Below are positions 9,654 through 18,001 of a stretch of DNA of 64,000 nt, in pieces. Each line of letters opens with the position of its first letter. The stretch's first letter is position 1. The DNA is taken from NCBI GenBank assembly GCA_947456855.1, contig CANGTR010000004.1:1-64000 (forward strand). The letters run 5' to 3'. Position numbers and translations under genes: made by a program. The notes under the pieces are model-generated. The model was not told the origin of the DNA. It did no database searches and saw only the letters and a list, made by a program, of their open reading frames with translations. Origin of the DNA: Sphingobacteriia bacterium. GTDB taxonomy: Bacteria; Bacteroidota; Bacteroidia; Chitinophagales; Chitinophagaceae.

Positions 9654-10231
9654 TTATTCTTTAAAGGTGGCAATTGAATTTTGACTTTGCAAATGTTGCA
9701 AGAATTTAATTTGCGATTTTCTTATTTTAATAGCTGAAAGATAATAACTGAGTCCACCAAAAAATGTAAATATACTTGTGGCTGCACTGTAATATATGTG
9801 AAGACAAAAACCAATTGCTAATAAAATACCTTTAAGATTAGTTATTCGTTGATGAAGATCAGTGGTAGCAAATGGTGGAATTAAATCAATTCTTTTTTCA
9901 TATTCATTGTTGTGATTATGATTTTTTATCAATTCATTGAATCTATCCAAAAAATTTATGGAATTTTCTTCTGCGTAGCACTTAAATCTAAGTTTTGAGC
10001 CAGAAATAGTTGTTATTTGAAAAACATAAAACCTTGTACTTCGATATTCTATATTATAATTTTATAATTCATTTAAAGAATAGATGATTTTTTTTCTTCT
10101 TTTTCAAATAATAAAATAGTATTATCAGAAATAAATAATATCATATTTTTCGTAAACCAAGCCGTTAGAATTTCTTTATTAAAATATATAACCTCGTAAA
10201 AACTATTTTTAAATGAAATTTTTGTGTCAAA
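9654..10231 (-). pseudogene. Frame-disrupted, 5'-truncated remnant of a small membrane-associated protein
   Basis: ORF 9654-9950 (TTG start) is open upstream to about 10058 without an ATG (NYNIEYRSTRFYVFQITTISGSKLRFKCYAEENSINFLDRF...). Further upstream another frame reads FDTKISFKNSFYEVIYFNKEILTAWFTKNMILFISDNTILLFEKEEKKSSIL* (10231-10073). Confidence 0.45.
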
Positions 10232-10478
10232 CTACTTCAACTTCTTTTAATACACTTTTTAAATACAAAGTTTCTGGGCTAAAATCCTGGCCATTGGGCC
10301 ATTTAATACTGTCTAAAAAGAGCGTGACTTTATTAAAATAATCTATATTTTGTAATTCTGTAAAAATGCCAAATGTTAAGTAAGGTTTCACATCAAAAAG
10401 TCTAACTTCATTAGCATTGAAAATTAATTCTAAAATAAAATTTCCTAATGGATTAACAGCTGTCAATTGATTTTTCAT
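10227..10478 (-). CDS. DUF2442 domain-containing protein
   Basis: NPLGNFILELIFNANEVRLFDVKPYL...IKWPNGQDFSPETLY. Confidence 0.8.
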   Translation of the reverse strand: MKNQLTAVNPLGNFILELIFNANEVRLFDVKPYLTFGIFTELQNIDYFNKVTLFLDSIKWPNGQDFSPETLYLKSVLKEVEVV

Positions 10479-10747
10479 TACTGTAAAGGTTTTATTTCAA
10501 ATAATTTTTCTCCATTTATTGCTAATTCCCAATTAGCTAATAACTCTTCCCGATGAAGTTCAATCCATGCTATTACTAATCTCAATTTATTTTTAGGTAA
10601 ATCTCCTTCGAGTACCTCACTATCAATTATACTTATTACACAAGTATATTCCGCATACTTTAGATGTATATGAGGCAAATGATGTTTATCTGTATCAAAA
10701 AAATACATCATCACAATGACCCCATAAAACATAGAAATAACCGGCAT
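10478..10747 (-). CDS. DUF4160 domain-containing protein
   Basis: MPVISMFYGVIVMMYFFDTDKHHLPHIHLKYAEY...; TAATG overlap with the DUF2442 gene. Confidence 0.82.
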   Translation of the reverse strand: MPVISMFYGVIVMMYFFDTDKHHLPHIHLKYAEYTCVISIIDSEVLEGDLPKNKLRLVIAWIELHREELLANWELAINGEKLFEIKPLQ

Positions 10748-10785
10748 GAAATTAATATTGTACTAAAATTAATACAAAATAGATA

Positions 10786-12057
10786 CTAATCAATCTTCGC
10801 CGCCCCAAAATAAGTATGCAACACTTTAGGCAATTGAATCCCAGCTTCGGTTTGGTTGTTTTCTAATAAGCAGGCAACTATGCGCGGCAATGCCAATGAA
10901 CTTCCGTTTAAAGAATGCGCCAATTGGGTTTTCCCATCAGCACCTTTAAAGCGGCATTTCATTCTATTGGTTTGGTAATTTTCAAAATTGCTTACACTAC
11001 TCACTTCTAACCAACGTTGTTGTGCTGCACTGTATACTTCAAAATCGTAAGTGATGGCACTGGTGAATCCCATATCTCCGCCACATAAACGCAAAATGCG
11101 ATAAGGCAATTCCAATGATTGCAATAAACGCTCTACATGCAAAATCATTTCTTGTAGAATATCGTAGCTTTTATCAGGATGAACGATTTGAATAATTTCT
11201 ACTTTCTCAAATTGATGCAATCTGTTTAATCCACGTACATCTTTTCCATAGCTACCAGCCTCTCTTCTAAAACAAGGAGAATAAGCGGTCATCTTAATTG
11301 GCAATTCGTCTTCCTTTAAAATGGTATCGCGGTACACGTTGGTAACTGGTACTTCTGCCGTAGGGATTAAATAAAAATCATCTTCAGTTGCATGATACAT
11401 TTGCCCTTCTTTATCGGGCAATTGACCTGTAGCATAAGCAGATGCTGCATTTACCATGAATGGTGGAAGGTATTCGGTGTAACCTGCAGCCGTATTAAAA
11501 TCCAAGAAATATTGAATCAATGAACGTTGCAATTTGGCCCCTTTGCCAATATAAACCGGAAAACCACTTCCCGTAATTTTATTGCCCAATTCAAAATTGA
11601 TCAAATTGTATTTGGTAGTTAGGTCCCAATGCGGAACTGCATTTGCATAAAGTGTTGGAATGGTTCCCCCAGTTCTAACTATTTCATTTTCTTCTGGTGT
11701 TTTTCCAACAGGCACTTCATCAGCTGGCAAATTGGGTAATTGTACTAAAGCCTCAGCTAGGTCTTTTTCTACTGCAGCCATTTGTTCTTTCAAAGGCTCC
11801 AGGGTTTGCTTCCATTCAGCCACGTTTGTTTTGATCAATTCAGCCCCAGCTTTATCGCCTTTGCCCATCATCATCCCTATTTCTTTAGATGCCGCATTCA
11901 CTTTTGCCTGGGTATCATCGAAAGCTGCCTGTACTCTTTTGCGCTCATCATCTAGCTGTACAATGGTATCTACCATTGCCAAATTGCTAAAATTCTTTTT
12001 AGCTAATTTTTCTTTTACCATTGCTGGATTAGCCCTCAAAACACTCACCTGTAACAT
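10786..12057 (-). CDS. serS: Serine--tRNA ligase
   Basis: MLQVSVLRANPAMVKEKLAKKNF, YLIPTAEVPVTN, TAYSPCFRREAGSYGKDVRGLNRLHQFEKVE; start taken at internal Met 12057. Confidence 0.95.
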   Translation of the reverse strand: MLQVSVLRANPAMVKEKLAKKNFSNLAMVDTIVQLDDERKRVQAAFDDTQAKVNAASKEIGMMMGKGDKAGAELIKTNVAEWKQTLEPLKEQMAAVEKDLAEALVQLPNLPADEVPVGKTPEENEIVRTGGTIPTLYANAVPHWDLTTKYNLINFELGNKITGSGFPVYIGKGAKLQRSLIQYFLDFNTAAGYTEYLPPFMVNAASAYATGQLPDKEGQMYHATEDDFYLIPTAEVPVTNVYRDTILKEDELPIKMTAYSPCFRREAGSYGKDVRGLNRLHQFEKVEIIQIVHPDKSYDILQEMILHVERLLQSLELPYRILRLCGGDMGFTSAITYDFEVYSAAQQRWLEVSSVSNFENYQTNRMKCRFKGADGKTQLAHSLNGSSLALPRIVACLLENNQTEAGIQLPKVLHTYFGAAKID

Positions 12058-12119
12058 AAATTGCCCATTTTGCTGCAAATATACCGCTTGGCTTTGGATG
12101 ATGGCATTCCAAGAGCCTT

Positions 12120-12127
12120 TACCTTTG
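12120..12127 (+). promoter_or_regulatory. Bacteroidota -7 element TACCTTTG with TTTG (12093-12096) upstream
   Basis: Matches TTG-N17-23-TAnnTTTG; ATG at 12132 lies 4 nt after the element. Confidence 0.5.
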
Positions 12128-12131
12128 TAGC

Positions 12132-12476
12132 ATGTTTATTACCGACGATTTACAACAACGCTGGTGGGCCCTTGAAGCCAAAATGATGGCCAGATTCGAT
12201 AAAAAGCCCGATTTAGAAGCTATTTTGTTCCTGATTGGCATGCAGGAAACGGGGTTTATGCAAGAAAAAATCTCCAAAGAAGAAAAACAAGACCTTATGC
12301 ATGTTGCCGTTTGCACGGTTTTGGCCCAAAGTGGTTATTATTTAGTGGAAGGGCATGATCCTGATCATTGGCCTCATTTTAAACAATTGAAACAATTGCC
12401 AGAAATGAGCCTACCTGAGCAAGAAAACTTTATCAAAGACCATGTTTTATTGTATTTTGAACAACAAGGATTTTAA
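12132..12476 (+). CDS. Conserved hypothetical protein (114 aa)
   Basis: Complete intergenic ORF with soluble, protein-like composition and an upstream TACCTTTG. Confidence 0.7.
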   Translation: MFITDDLQQRWWALEAKMMARFDKKPDLEAILFLIGMQETGFMQEKISKEEKQDLMHVAVCTVLAQSGYYLVEGHDPDHWPHFKQLKQLPEMSLPEQENFIKDHVLLYFEQQGF

Positions 12477-12552
12477 TTGAAGCACCATTTTGTACTTTTA
12501 ATTTTATGGCAGCGTTTTTTAATGAATATTTGTACTTATAAAAATCAGTTAT

Positions 12553-12930
12553 ATGAATTTTCCAGAAGAACTACGTTACACCAAAGACCATGAGTGGATT
12601 CGTTTAGAAGGCAATGTTGCCACTATTGGCATTACCGATTTTGCACAACATGAATTGGGTGATATTGTATATGTAGATATCAATACAGTTGGCAAAGAAT
12701 TGGCCAGCGAAGAAATTTTTGGTACTGTAGAAGCAGTAAAAACAGTAAGTGATTTGTTTTTGCCTGTAGCAGGAACTGTTACCGAAGTAAATGCTTTGTT
12801 AGAAAAACAACCTGAATTGGTAAATACCGACCCATACGGAGACGGTTGGATGATCAAGATGACGGTTACAGATACAGCAACTGTTGAAGCATTGCTAAGC
12901 AAAGATGCTTATGCTTCATTGGTAGGATAA
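12553..12930 (+). CDS. gcvH: Glycine cleavage system H protein
   Basis: [30 protein letters not shown]-like lipoylation site ([13 protein letters not shown]), [12 protein letters not shown]. Confidence 0.96.
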   Translation: MNFPEELRYTKDHEWIRLEGNVATIGITDFAQHELGDIVYVDINTVGKELASEEIFGTVEAVKTVSDLFLPVAGTVTEVNALLEKQPELVNTDPYGDGWMIKMTVTDTATVEALLSKDAYASLVG

Positions 12931-12945
12931 TTATTTACAGATGGC

Positions 12946-13047
12946 ATGAAATACAATGAGCTAAAAAAGATACTGGGTTTAAATAAATATGAAATCTTTT
13001 TAGATAATAAAAAGAATTTCCCCCGTATCTTTTTTCGTTTTTTATAG
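12946..13047 (+). CDS. Small ORF of 33 aa (MKYNELKKILGLNKYEIFLDNKKNFPRIFFRFL), uncertain
   Basis: Read directly from the gcvH-vanZ gap; ATG to TAG; not in the supplied track (too short). Confidence 0.25.
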   Translation: MKYNELKKILGLNKYEIFLDNKKNFPRIFFRFL

Positions 13048-13071
13048 CATTGATTGCCTAGCAATAAGATC

Positions 13072-13497
13072 ATGAACAAGACATTGTCCTATATTTATCT
13101 TTTGCTATTTGTTGTTTCTCTGCTTGGAAGTTTTTATCTATTCTCGCTGCCAGGCGCTAGTTTGCCCTCTATTTATTGGCTGAATATTCCCAATTTAGAC
13201 AAATACATACACGCTGGTATTTTTTTTACCTTGTGCTATACTGGAACAATCGCGTTACGCATTATCAATAGGGGCAATATAAACAATGCCTATCTATTTC
13301 TATTATGCATATTATTTGTTTTGTATGGAATTGGAATTGAATTTTACCAAGAATCCTTTGTAGAAGGAAGGGCATTTGAAATAGCAGATATTGTAGCTGA
13401 TGGAATTGGGTGTTTGTTTTTTTTAATTTGGTTTTTAATTAAGGGGCCCCTAAAAAAAGTTGGTCCCGATAGAAATCGGGACCTCAACCAAAACTAA
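13072..13497 (+). CDS. VanZ family protein
   Basis: Four hydrophobic segments with NLDKYIHAGIFFTLCYTG and GIGIEFYQESFVEGRAFEIADIVADGIGCLFF. Confidence 0.82.
   Translation: MNKTLSYIYLLLFVVSLLGSFYLFSLPGASLPSIYWLNIPNLDKYIHAGIFFTLCYTGTIALRIINRGNINNAYLFLLCILFVLYGIGIEFYQESFVEGRAFEIADIVADGIGCLFFLIWFLIKGPLKKVGPDRNRDLNQN
13462..13483. repeat. Palindromic REP-like hairpin at the 3' end of vanZ
   Basis: GGTCCCGAT-AGAA-ATCGGGACC, perfect 9-bp stem; on the minus strand followed by AACTTTTTTTAGG. Confidence 0.7.
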
Positions 13498-13711
13498 CTG
13501 CTTATGAGAAACTTTTAATGTTTTCCTATTTATATTATTTCAATTAACATGCCAGAATCAATTCGCTATTGTTAAAGCTTTAATAAAAGATAGAACCAAA
13601 TACTTTAACGCTGCTATGTAAAGCTCCATAAAATAGACGATATTTTCTATTAATGGATTTATAAGGTAATGTTAAAGAATCAAATACCTAAATAGTACTT
13701 TTACAGCTCAT

Positions 13712-14743
13712 ATGGCATATTTTAATTGGAACGATAGCATTAATTTTTTGGGCAAACTAACAGTCCGTAGGTTTTGGAATGCTACCAAAGTGTACCTAAG
13801 CTACCAATTGTCTAAATTAACTAGAAACCCCATTCAATGGGGCTTGCCAATTTCTATTTCCTTTGAACCAACTACTTCCTGTAACCTTCGATGTCCTGAA
13901 TGCCCTAGTGGATTGAGGGAGTTTACACGCCCAACAGGAATGTTGCAAAAGGATTTTTTTAAAGAAACCATCGACGATATTTATAAAGACTTACTGTACT
14001 TGATTTTTTATTTTCAAGGAGAACCTTATTTGAACCCGCAGTTTTTAGATATGGTAGCCTATGCCCATCAAAAAGGTATATATACCGCCACTTCTACCAA
14101 CGCACATTATCTTACAGAAGAAAAAGCCAAACAAACTGTAGAAAGTGGTTTAGACCGTTTGATTATTTCGATTGATGGAACCTCCCAAGATGTGTATGAA
14201 CAATACCGCGTTGGAGGAAAATTGGAAAAAGTACTAGAAGGAGCCAAAAACATTGTAAAATGGAAAAAGCAACTCAATAGTAAAACCCCGTTTATTTTCT
14301 TTCAGTTTTTAGTAGTAAAACCCAACGAGCATCAAATTGAGGAAGTGAAAAAATTAGGAACTACCATTGGAGTAGACCAAGTTAGATTTAAAACAGCTCA
14401 GGTATACGATTACGAAAACGACCCCAATCAATTGATTCCAGCCAATAACAAATACAGCAGATATAAGAAAGACGCAGCAGGCAAAATGAAAGTAAAAAGT
14501 GGCCTAAGCAATCATTGTTGGAAATTATGGCATGCCAATGTAATTACTTGGGATGGATTGGTAGTGCCTTGTTGTTTTGATAAAGACGCCATGCACCAAT
14601 TAGGAAACTTAAAAACACAATCATTTAAAGAAACCTGGAACAATCAAAACTACCAACAGTTTAGAAAAGAACTGATGACTAGTAGAAGAAATATTGATAT
14701 TTGTGCTAATTGCAGTGAGGGCTTAAGTGTTTGGGAGGACTAA
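13712..14743 (+). CDS. Radical SAM/SPASM domain-containing protein
   Basis: TTSCNLRCPECPSG (CxxxCxxC) and C-terminal SPASM Cys (HCWKLWHANVITWDGLVVPCCFD...ICANCSEG). Confidence 0.93.
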   Translation: MAYFNWNDSINFLGKLTVRRFWNATKVYLSYQLSKLTRNPIQWGLPISISFEPTTSCNLRCPECPSGLREFTRPTGMLQKDFFKETIDDIYKDLLYLIFYFQGEPYLNPQFLDMVAYAHQKGIYTATSTNAHYLTEEKAKQTVESGLDRLIISIDGTSQDVYEQYRVGGKLEKVLEGAKNIVKWKKQLNSKTPFIFFQFLVVKPNEHQIEEVKKLGTTIGVDQVRFKTAQVYDYENDPNQLIPANNKYSRYKKDAAGKMKVKSGLSNHCWKLWHANVITWDGLVVPCCFDKDAMHQLGNLKTQSFKETWNNQNYQQFRKELMTSRRNIDICANCSEGLSVWED

Positions 14744-14744
14744 T

Positions 14745-14840
14745 ATGAGTATTGAAAAAGGCATTCAACAACAATCTTTCAGAAACAACTATTGGATAAA
14801 ATGCGCGAAAAAGGATAATTTAAAATACTTTGAATCATGA
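14745..14840 (+). pseudogene. Probable deletion scar of a MarR-type regulator; also a 31-aa ORF overlapping the next start by ATGA
   Basis: MSIEKGIQQQSFRNN resembles Bacteroidota MarR N-termini; another frame ends QLLDKMREKG* (stop 14816-14818), resembling MarR C-termini. Confidence 0.4.
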
Positions 14841-16318
14841 AAAAACAAATGAAATACTGTTTATCAATTTTTGTATTCGTATTAATCGCTACTGTAAATG
14901 CTCAACAATCTCCCAATTATGAATTCAGGGGTGTATGGGTAGCTAGTGTAGAAAATATTGATTGGCCTAGTAAGAAGGGTTTATCGGTAGTTCAACAAAA
15001 AGAAGAATATATACGATTGCTAGATATGCATCAGGCAAATGGTATGAACGCTATGGTAGTGCAAATTCGTCCTGCAGGAGATGCTTTTTATCCGTCTCAA
15101 TATGAACCTTGGAGCGAATATTTAACAGGAAAGCAAGGCTTACCGCCAACTCCCTATTACGATCCTTTGGAATTCATGATAGCCGAAACGCATAAACGTG
15201 GTATGGAATTTCATGCTTGGGTTAACCCTTATAGAGCAGTATTCAATATCTTGAAATCTTCGGTTGCACCAACACATGTTACCAAACTTCATCCTGAGTG
15301 GTTTGTAGTATATGGAGATAAAAAATATTTCAATCCTGGGCTACCAGCTGTACGTGAACATACTGTTCGTGTAATTAAAGATATTGTAGCTCGATATGAT
15401 GTAGATGCCATACATATGGACGACTATTTTTATCCTTATAGGATTGCTGGTAAAGAATTTCCTGATCAAAAAGCTTTTGAAACGTATGGAGGGAAATTGA
15501 ATAAAGACGATTGGAGAAGAAGCAATTGTGATAGCATTATCGTTCAATTGTATAGAACTATCAGAGCAACCAATCCAAGGGTAAAATTTGGAATAAGCCC
15601 TTTTGGTGTATGGCGCAACAAATCGCAAGACCCAATGGGTAGCGATACCAAAGCAGGCCAAACCAATTACGACGATTTATATGCCGACATTTTATTGTGG
15701 TTAAACAATGGCTGGATTGACTATGTAACCCCTCAATTGTATTGGGAACGTGGTCATAAATTGGCTGATTACGATGTATTGCTTAAGTGGTGGAACGATA
15801 ATGGATACGGTAAACATATTTATATTGGTCAAGGAATCTACAGAGCAGGAAGCAATGATGCCTGGAAAAATAAAAATGAATTGCCCGATCAAATTAATGA
15901 ACTCAGAAAATACAAAACTACCCAAGGAAGTATTTATTTCAGCAGCAAAACATTTGAGAAAAATCCAAATGGTTGGAATGATAGCTTGAGAAACAATTAT
16001 TACCATAATCCAGCATTGGTGCCTCCTATGCCTTGGATCAATAATGATACCCCTGAACAACCTACCATTGTAAAAAAATCTTCGAATGAATTTCAGTTAA
16101 GCTATTCTGGAAATTTAAGCATTAGAGGGTTTGGTGTATTTCTTGTTCCCAACAACAAAGAAGTAAAATTTATCAATGGCCAATTGGTGCAATTATTGGT
16201 TGCAGAAAAATCAGCTTTACTAAATTTAAGCAATCTACCAGATGCAAATGGCATGAAAATTTGTATTGCAACTGTTGATATAAATAACAATGTGAGTGCG
16301 CTCAAGATTGTACAATAA
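14837..16318 (+). CDS. Glycoside hydrolase family 10-like (GHL10/DUF187) secreted protein
   Basis: Signal peptide; EFRGVWVASVENIDWPSK, FHAWVNPYRA, DAIHMDDYFYPY, KFGISPFGVWRN, DYVTPQLYWERGH. Confidence 0.9.
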   Translation: MKKQMKYCLSIFVFVLIATVNAQQSPNYEFRGVWVASVENIDWPSKKGLSVVQQKEEYIRLLDMHQANGMNAMVVQIRPAGDAFYPSQYEPWSEYLTGKQGLPPTPYYDPLEFMIAETHKRGMEFHAWVNPYRAVFNILKSSVAPTHVTKLHPEWFVVYGDKKYFNPGLPAVREHTVRVIKDIVARYDVDAIHMDDYFYPYRIAGKEFPDQKAFETYGGKLNKDDWRRSNCDSIIVQLYRTIRATNPRVKFGISPFGVWRNKSQDPMGSDTKAGQTNYDDLYADILLWLNNGWIDYVTPQLYWERGHKLADYDVLLKWWNDNGYGKHIYIGQGIYRAGSNDAWKNKNELPDQINELRKYKTTQGSIYFSSKTFEKNPNGWNDSLRNNYYHNPALVPPMPWINNDTPEQPTIVKKSSNEFQLSYSGNLSIRGFGVFLVPNNKEVKFINGQLVQLLVAEKSALLNLSNLPDANGMKICIATVDINNNVSALKIVQ

Positions 16319-17447
16319 TAGTCAAGATGTATACAAGTATTGTATCATCATTCTTTTTTCTTGTTTTGCTATTCTAAATAGCAATGCACAAGTTGTCAAT
16401 ACAGGAATCAATGATACGGCAGCAGGAAAAAGTATAGGAAAGTTTAAAGTGTCCTCTTATCTAGATACATATTGGGGAACTGATTTTCAAAATCAAGTTC
16501 ATACCACTGTGCCATATACTGTTTCGATGAATACAATCAATCAACCAAAAATTAATTTGGCAATGATTGATGTACGTTATCAAGGAGAAAAATATAGGTT
16601 TAAAATTTTACCAGGAATTGGAACCTATATGAAAGCTAATTATAGCAATGAAAAGGGAATTGCCCAATATATTGTAGAAGCAAATGCAGGAGTGTTGCTA
16701 TCTAAAAAAAAGAAGATTTGGCTTGATGCAGGTATACTAAGTTCTCCATATACCAATGAAAGTGCGATAAGTAAAGACCAGCTTTTATACACAAGATCCT
16801 TTGGACCAGAATATGCACCATACTATTTAACCGGATTTAAACTCAGTCTTCCGATTCATTCAACAATCAATCTCTATTTGTATTTGATAAATGGATGGCA
16901 AGAAATAAAAAGGCAGGGTAATAGTTTAGCCTTCGGCACACAAGTAGAATATCGTCCTAATGATAAAAACTTATTTAACTGGAATACCTATTTAGGAAAC
17001 GAATCATCTCCACTTACACCCAATTATCGAACTCGTTTTTTTACCGATTTTTATTGGTTGTATAATCCAAATAAAAAGATGTCAATGGCTTTAAGTGCCT
17101 ATTGGGGGAGTCAGCAAAGAATAAATGCTAGTGGAAAAATTAGTGCTGATAGTTGGGGGCAAATGAACCTGTCAATGTCTTATGTATTATACAAAAACTG
17201 GTCGGTATCTGCTAGGGTAGAGCGATTTATAGACCCCACATTAGTGATGATTTCTCCAATAACCAATGCCAATGGATTTAGAACCAACAGCTTCAGTACT
17301 TGTTTGAATTGGGCCATTAATAAAAATATCTTATGGAGAACCGAATGTAGATTGTTTAATGGATCTAACGCTGTCTATTTGAATCAACAAAATCTTCCTT
17401 CCAATCAATTAACTTGGGGATTAACCAGTATTGTTGTTCAGTTTTAA
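16296..17447 (+). CDS. Outer membrane beta-barrel (porin-like) protein; start uncertain
   Basis: Signal-peptide-like YKYCIIILFSCFAILNSNAQ then aromatic-rich alternating strands. In-frame starts are only GTG 16296 or TTG 16308; ATG 16327 is out of frame. Confidence 0.7.
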   Translation: MRSRLYNNSQDVYKYCIIILFSCFAILNSNAQVVNTGINDTAAGKSIGKFKVSSYLDTYWGTDFQNQVHTTVPYTVSMNTINQPKINLAMIDVRYQGEKYRFKILPGIGTYMKANYSNEKGIAQYIVEANAGVLLSKKKKIWLDAGILSSPYTNESAISKDQLLYTRSFGPEYAPYYLTGFKLSLPIHSTINLYLYLINGWQEIKRQGNSLAFGTQVEYRPNDKNLFNWNTYLGNESSPLTPNYRTRFFTDFYWLYNPNKKMSMALSAYWGSQQRINASGKISADSWGQMNLSMSYVLYKNWSVSARVERFIDPTLVMISPITNANGFRTNSFSTCLNWAINKNILWRTECRLFNGSNAVYLNQQNLPSNQLTWGLTSIVVQF

Positions 17448-17941
17448 CCAAATACCACTTCATTTACTGCTCCTGGCCATTTTCCAAACTTATCATCTAC
17501 CGCCTTATACCTAAAGTTGAAAATACCTTTCAATTGTGCTTTTACCATGATGGTATTGGCGATATCGCCTAGAATCCAAAGCGGTAGTTTGTAATGAACA
17601 ATATCGGTCATTTCAACACCACCATCGATGGCTTTAAAATGATGTTGATGGTGCCACATGCTGTATGGACCATAGCGTTGCTCATCTACAAAATACTGTT
17701 GCTCAGCTACATGCGTAATCTCAGTCATCCAATACAAAGGAATGCCTAAGATGGGCTTAACCGTATATTCAATGATTTGACCTGCATACATCCGGTCGCC
17801 ATGGTGTTTACTCAAAATAGTAAACCCTAAATTATCAGGGGTAATATCTTTTAGATTATCGGGTTTACTGAAGAAATCCCAAGCTTTCTCAAGGGTAATG
17901 GGTATTTTTTGAACTGTTTTTATACTATATACACTAGACAT
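17444..17941 (-). CDS. SRPBCC family protein
   Basis: IPITLEKAWDFFSKPDNLKDITPDNLGFTIL, typical START-like N-terminus. Confidence 0.87.
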   Translation of the reverse strand: MSSVYSIKTVQKIPITLEKAWDFFSKPDNLKDITPDNLGFTILSKHHGDRMYAGQIIEYTVKPILGIPLYWMTEITHVAEQQYFVDEQRYGPYSMWHHQHHFKAIDGGVEMTDIVHYKLPLWILGDIANTIMVKAQLKGIFNFRYKAVDDKFGKWPGAVNEVVFG

Positions 17942-18001
17942 AATTGAAGGATTAACTAAATAACAGTTTTTAAGTAATAAGGTTCATGGTATCTTTATTG
18001 T

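Noticed and set aside
11660-12130. 156-aa + strand ORF
   Set aside because: Antisense shadow of serS with no recognisable domain
15341-16060. 106-aa and 119-aa minus-strand ORFs
   Set aside because: Antisense to the GH10-like gene; atypical composition, no domain
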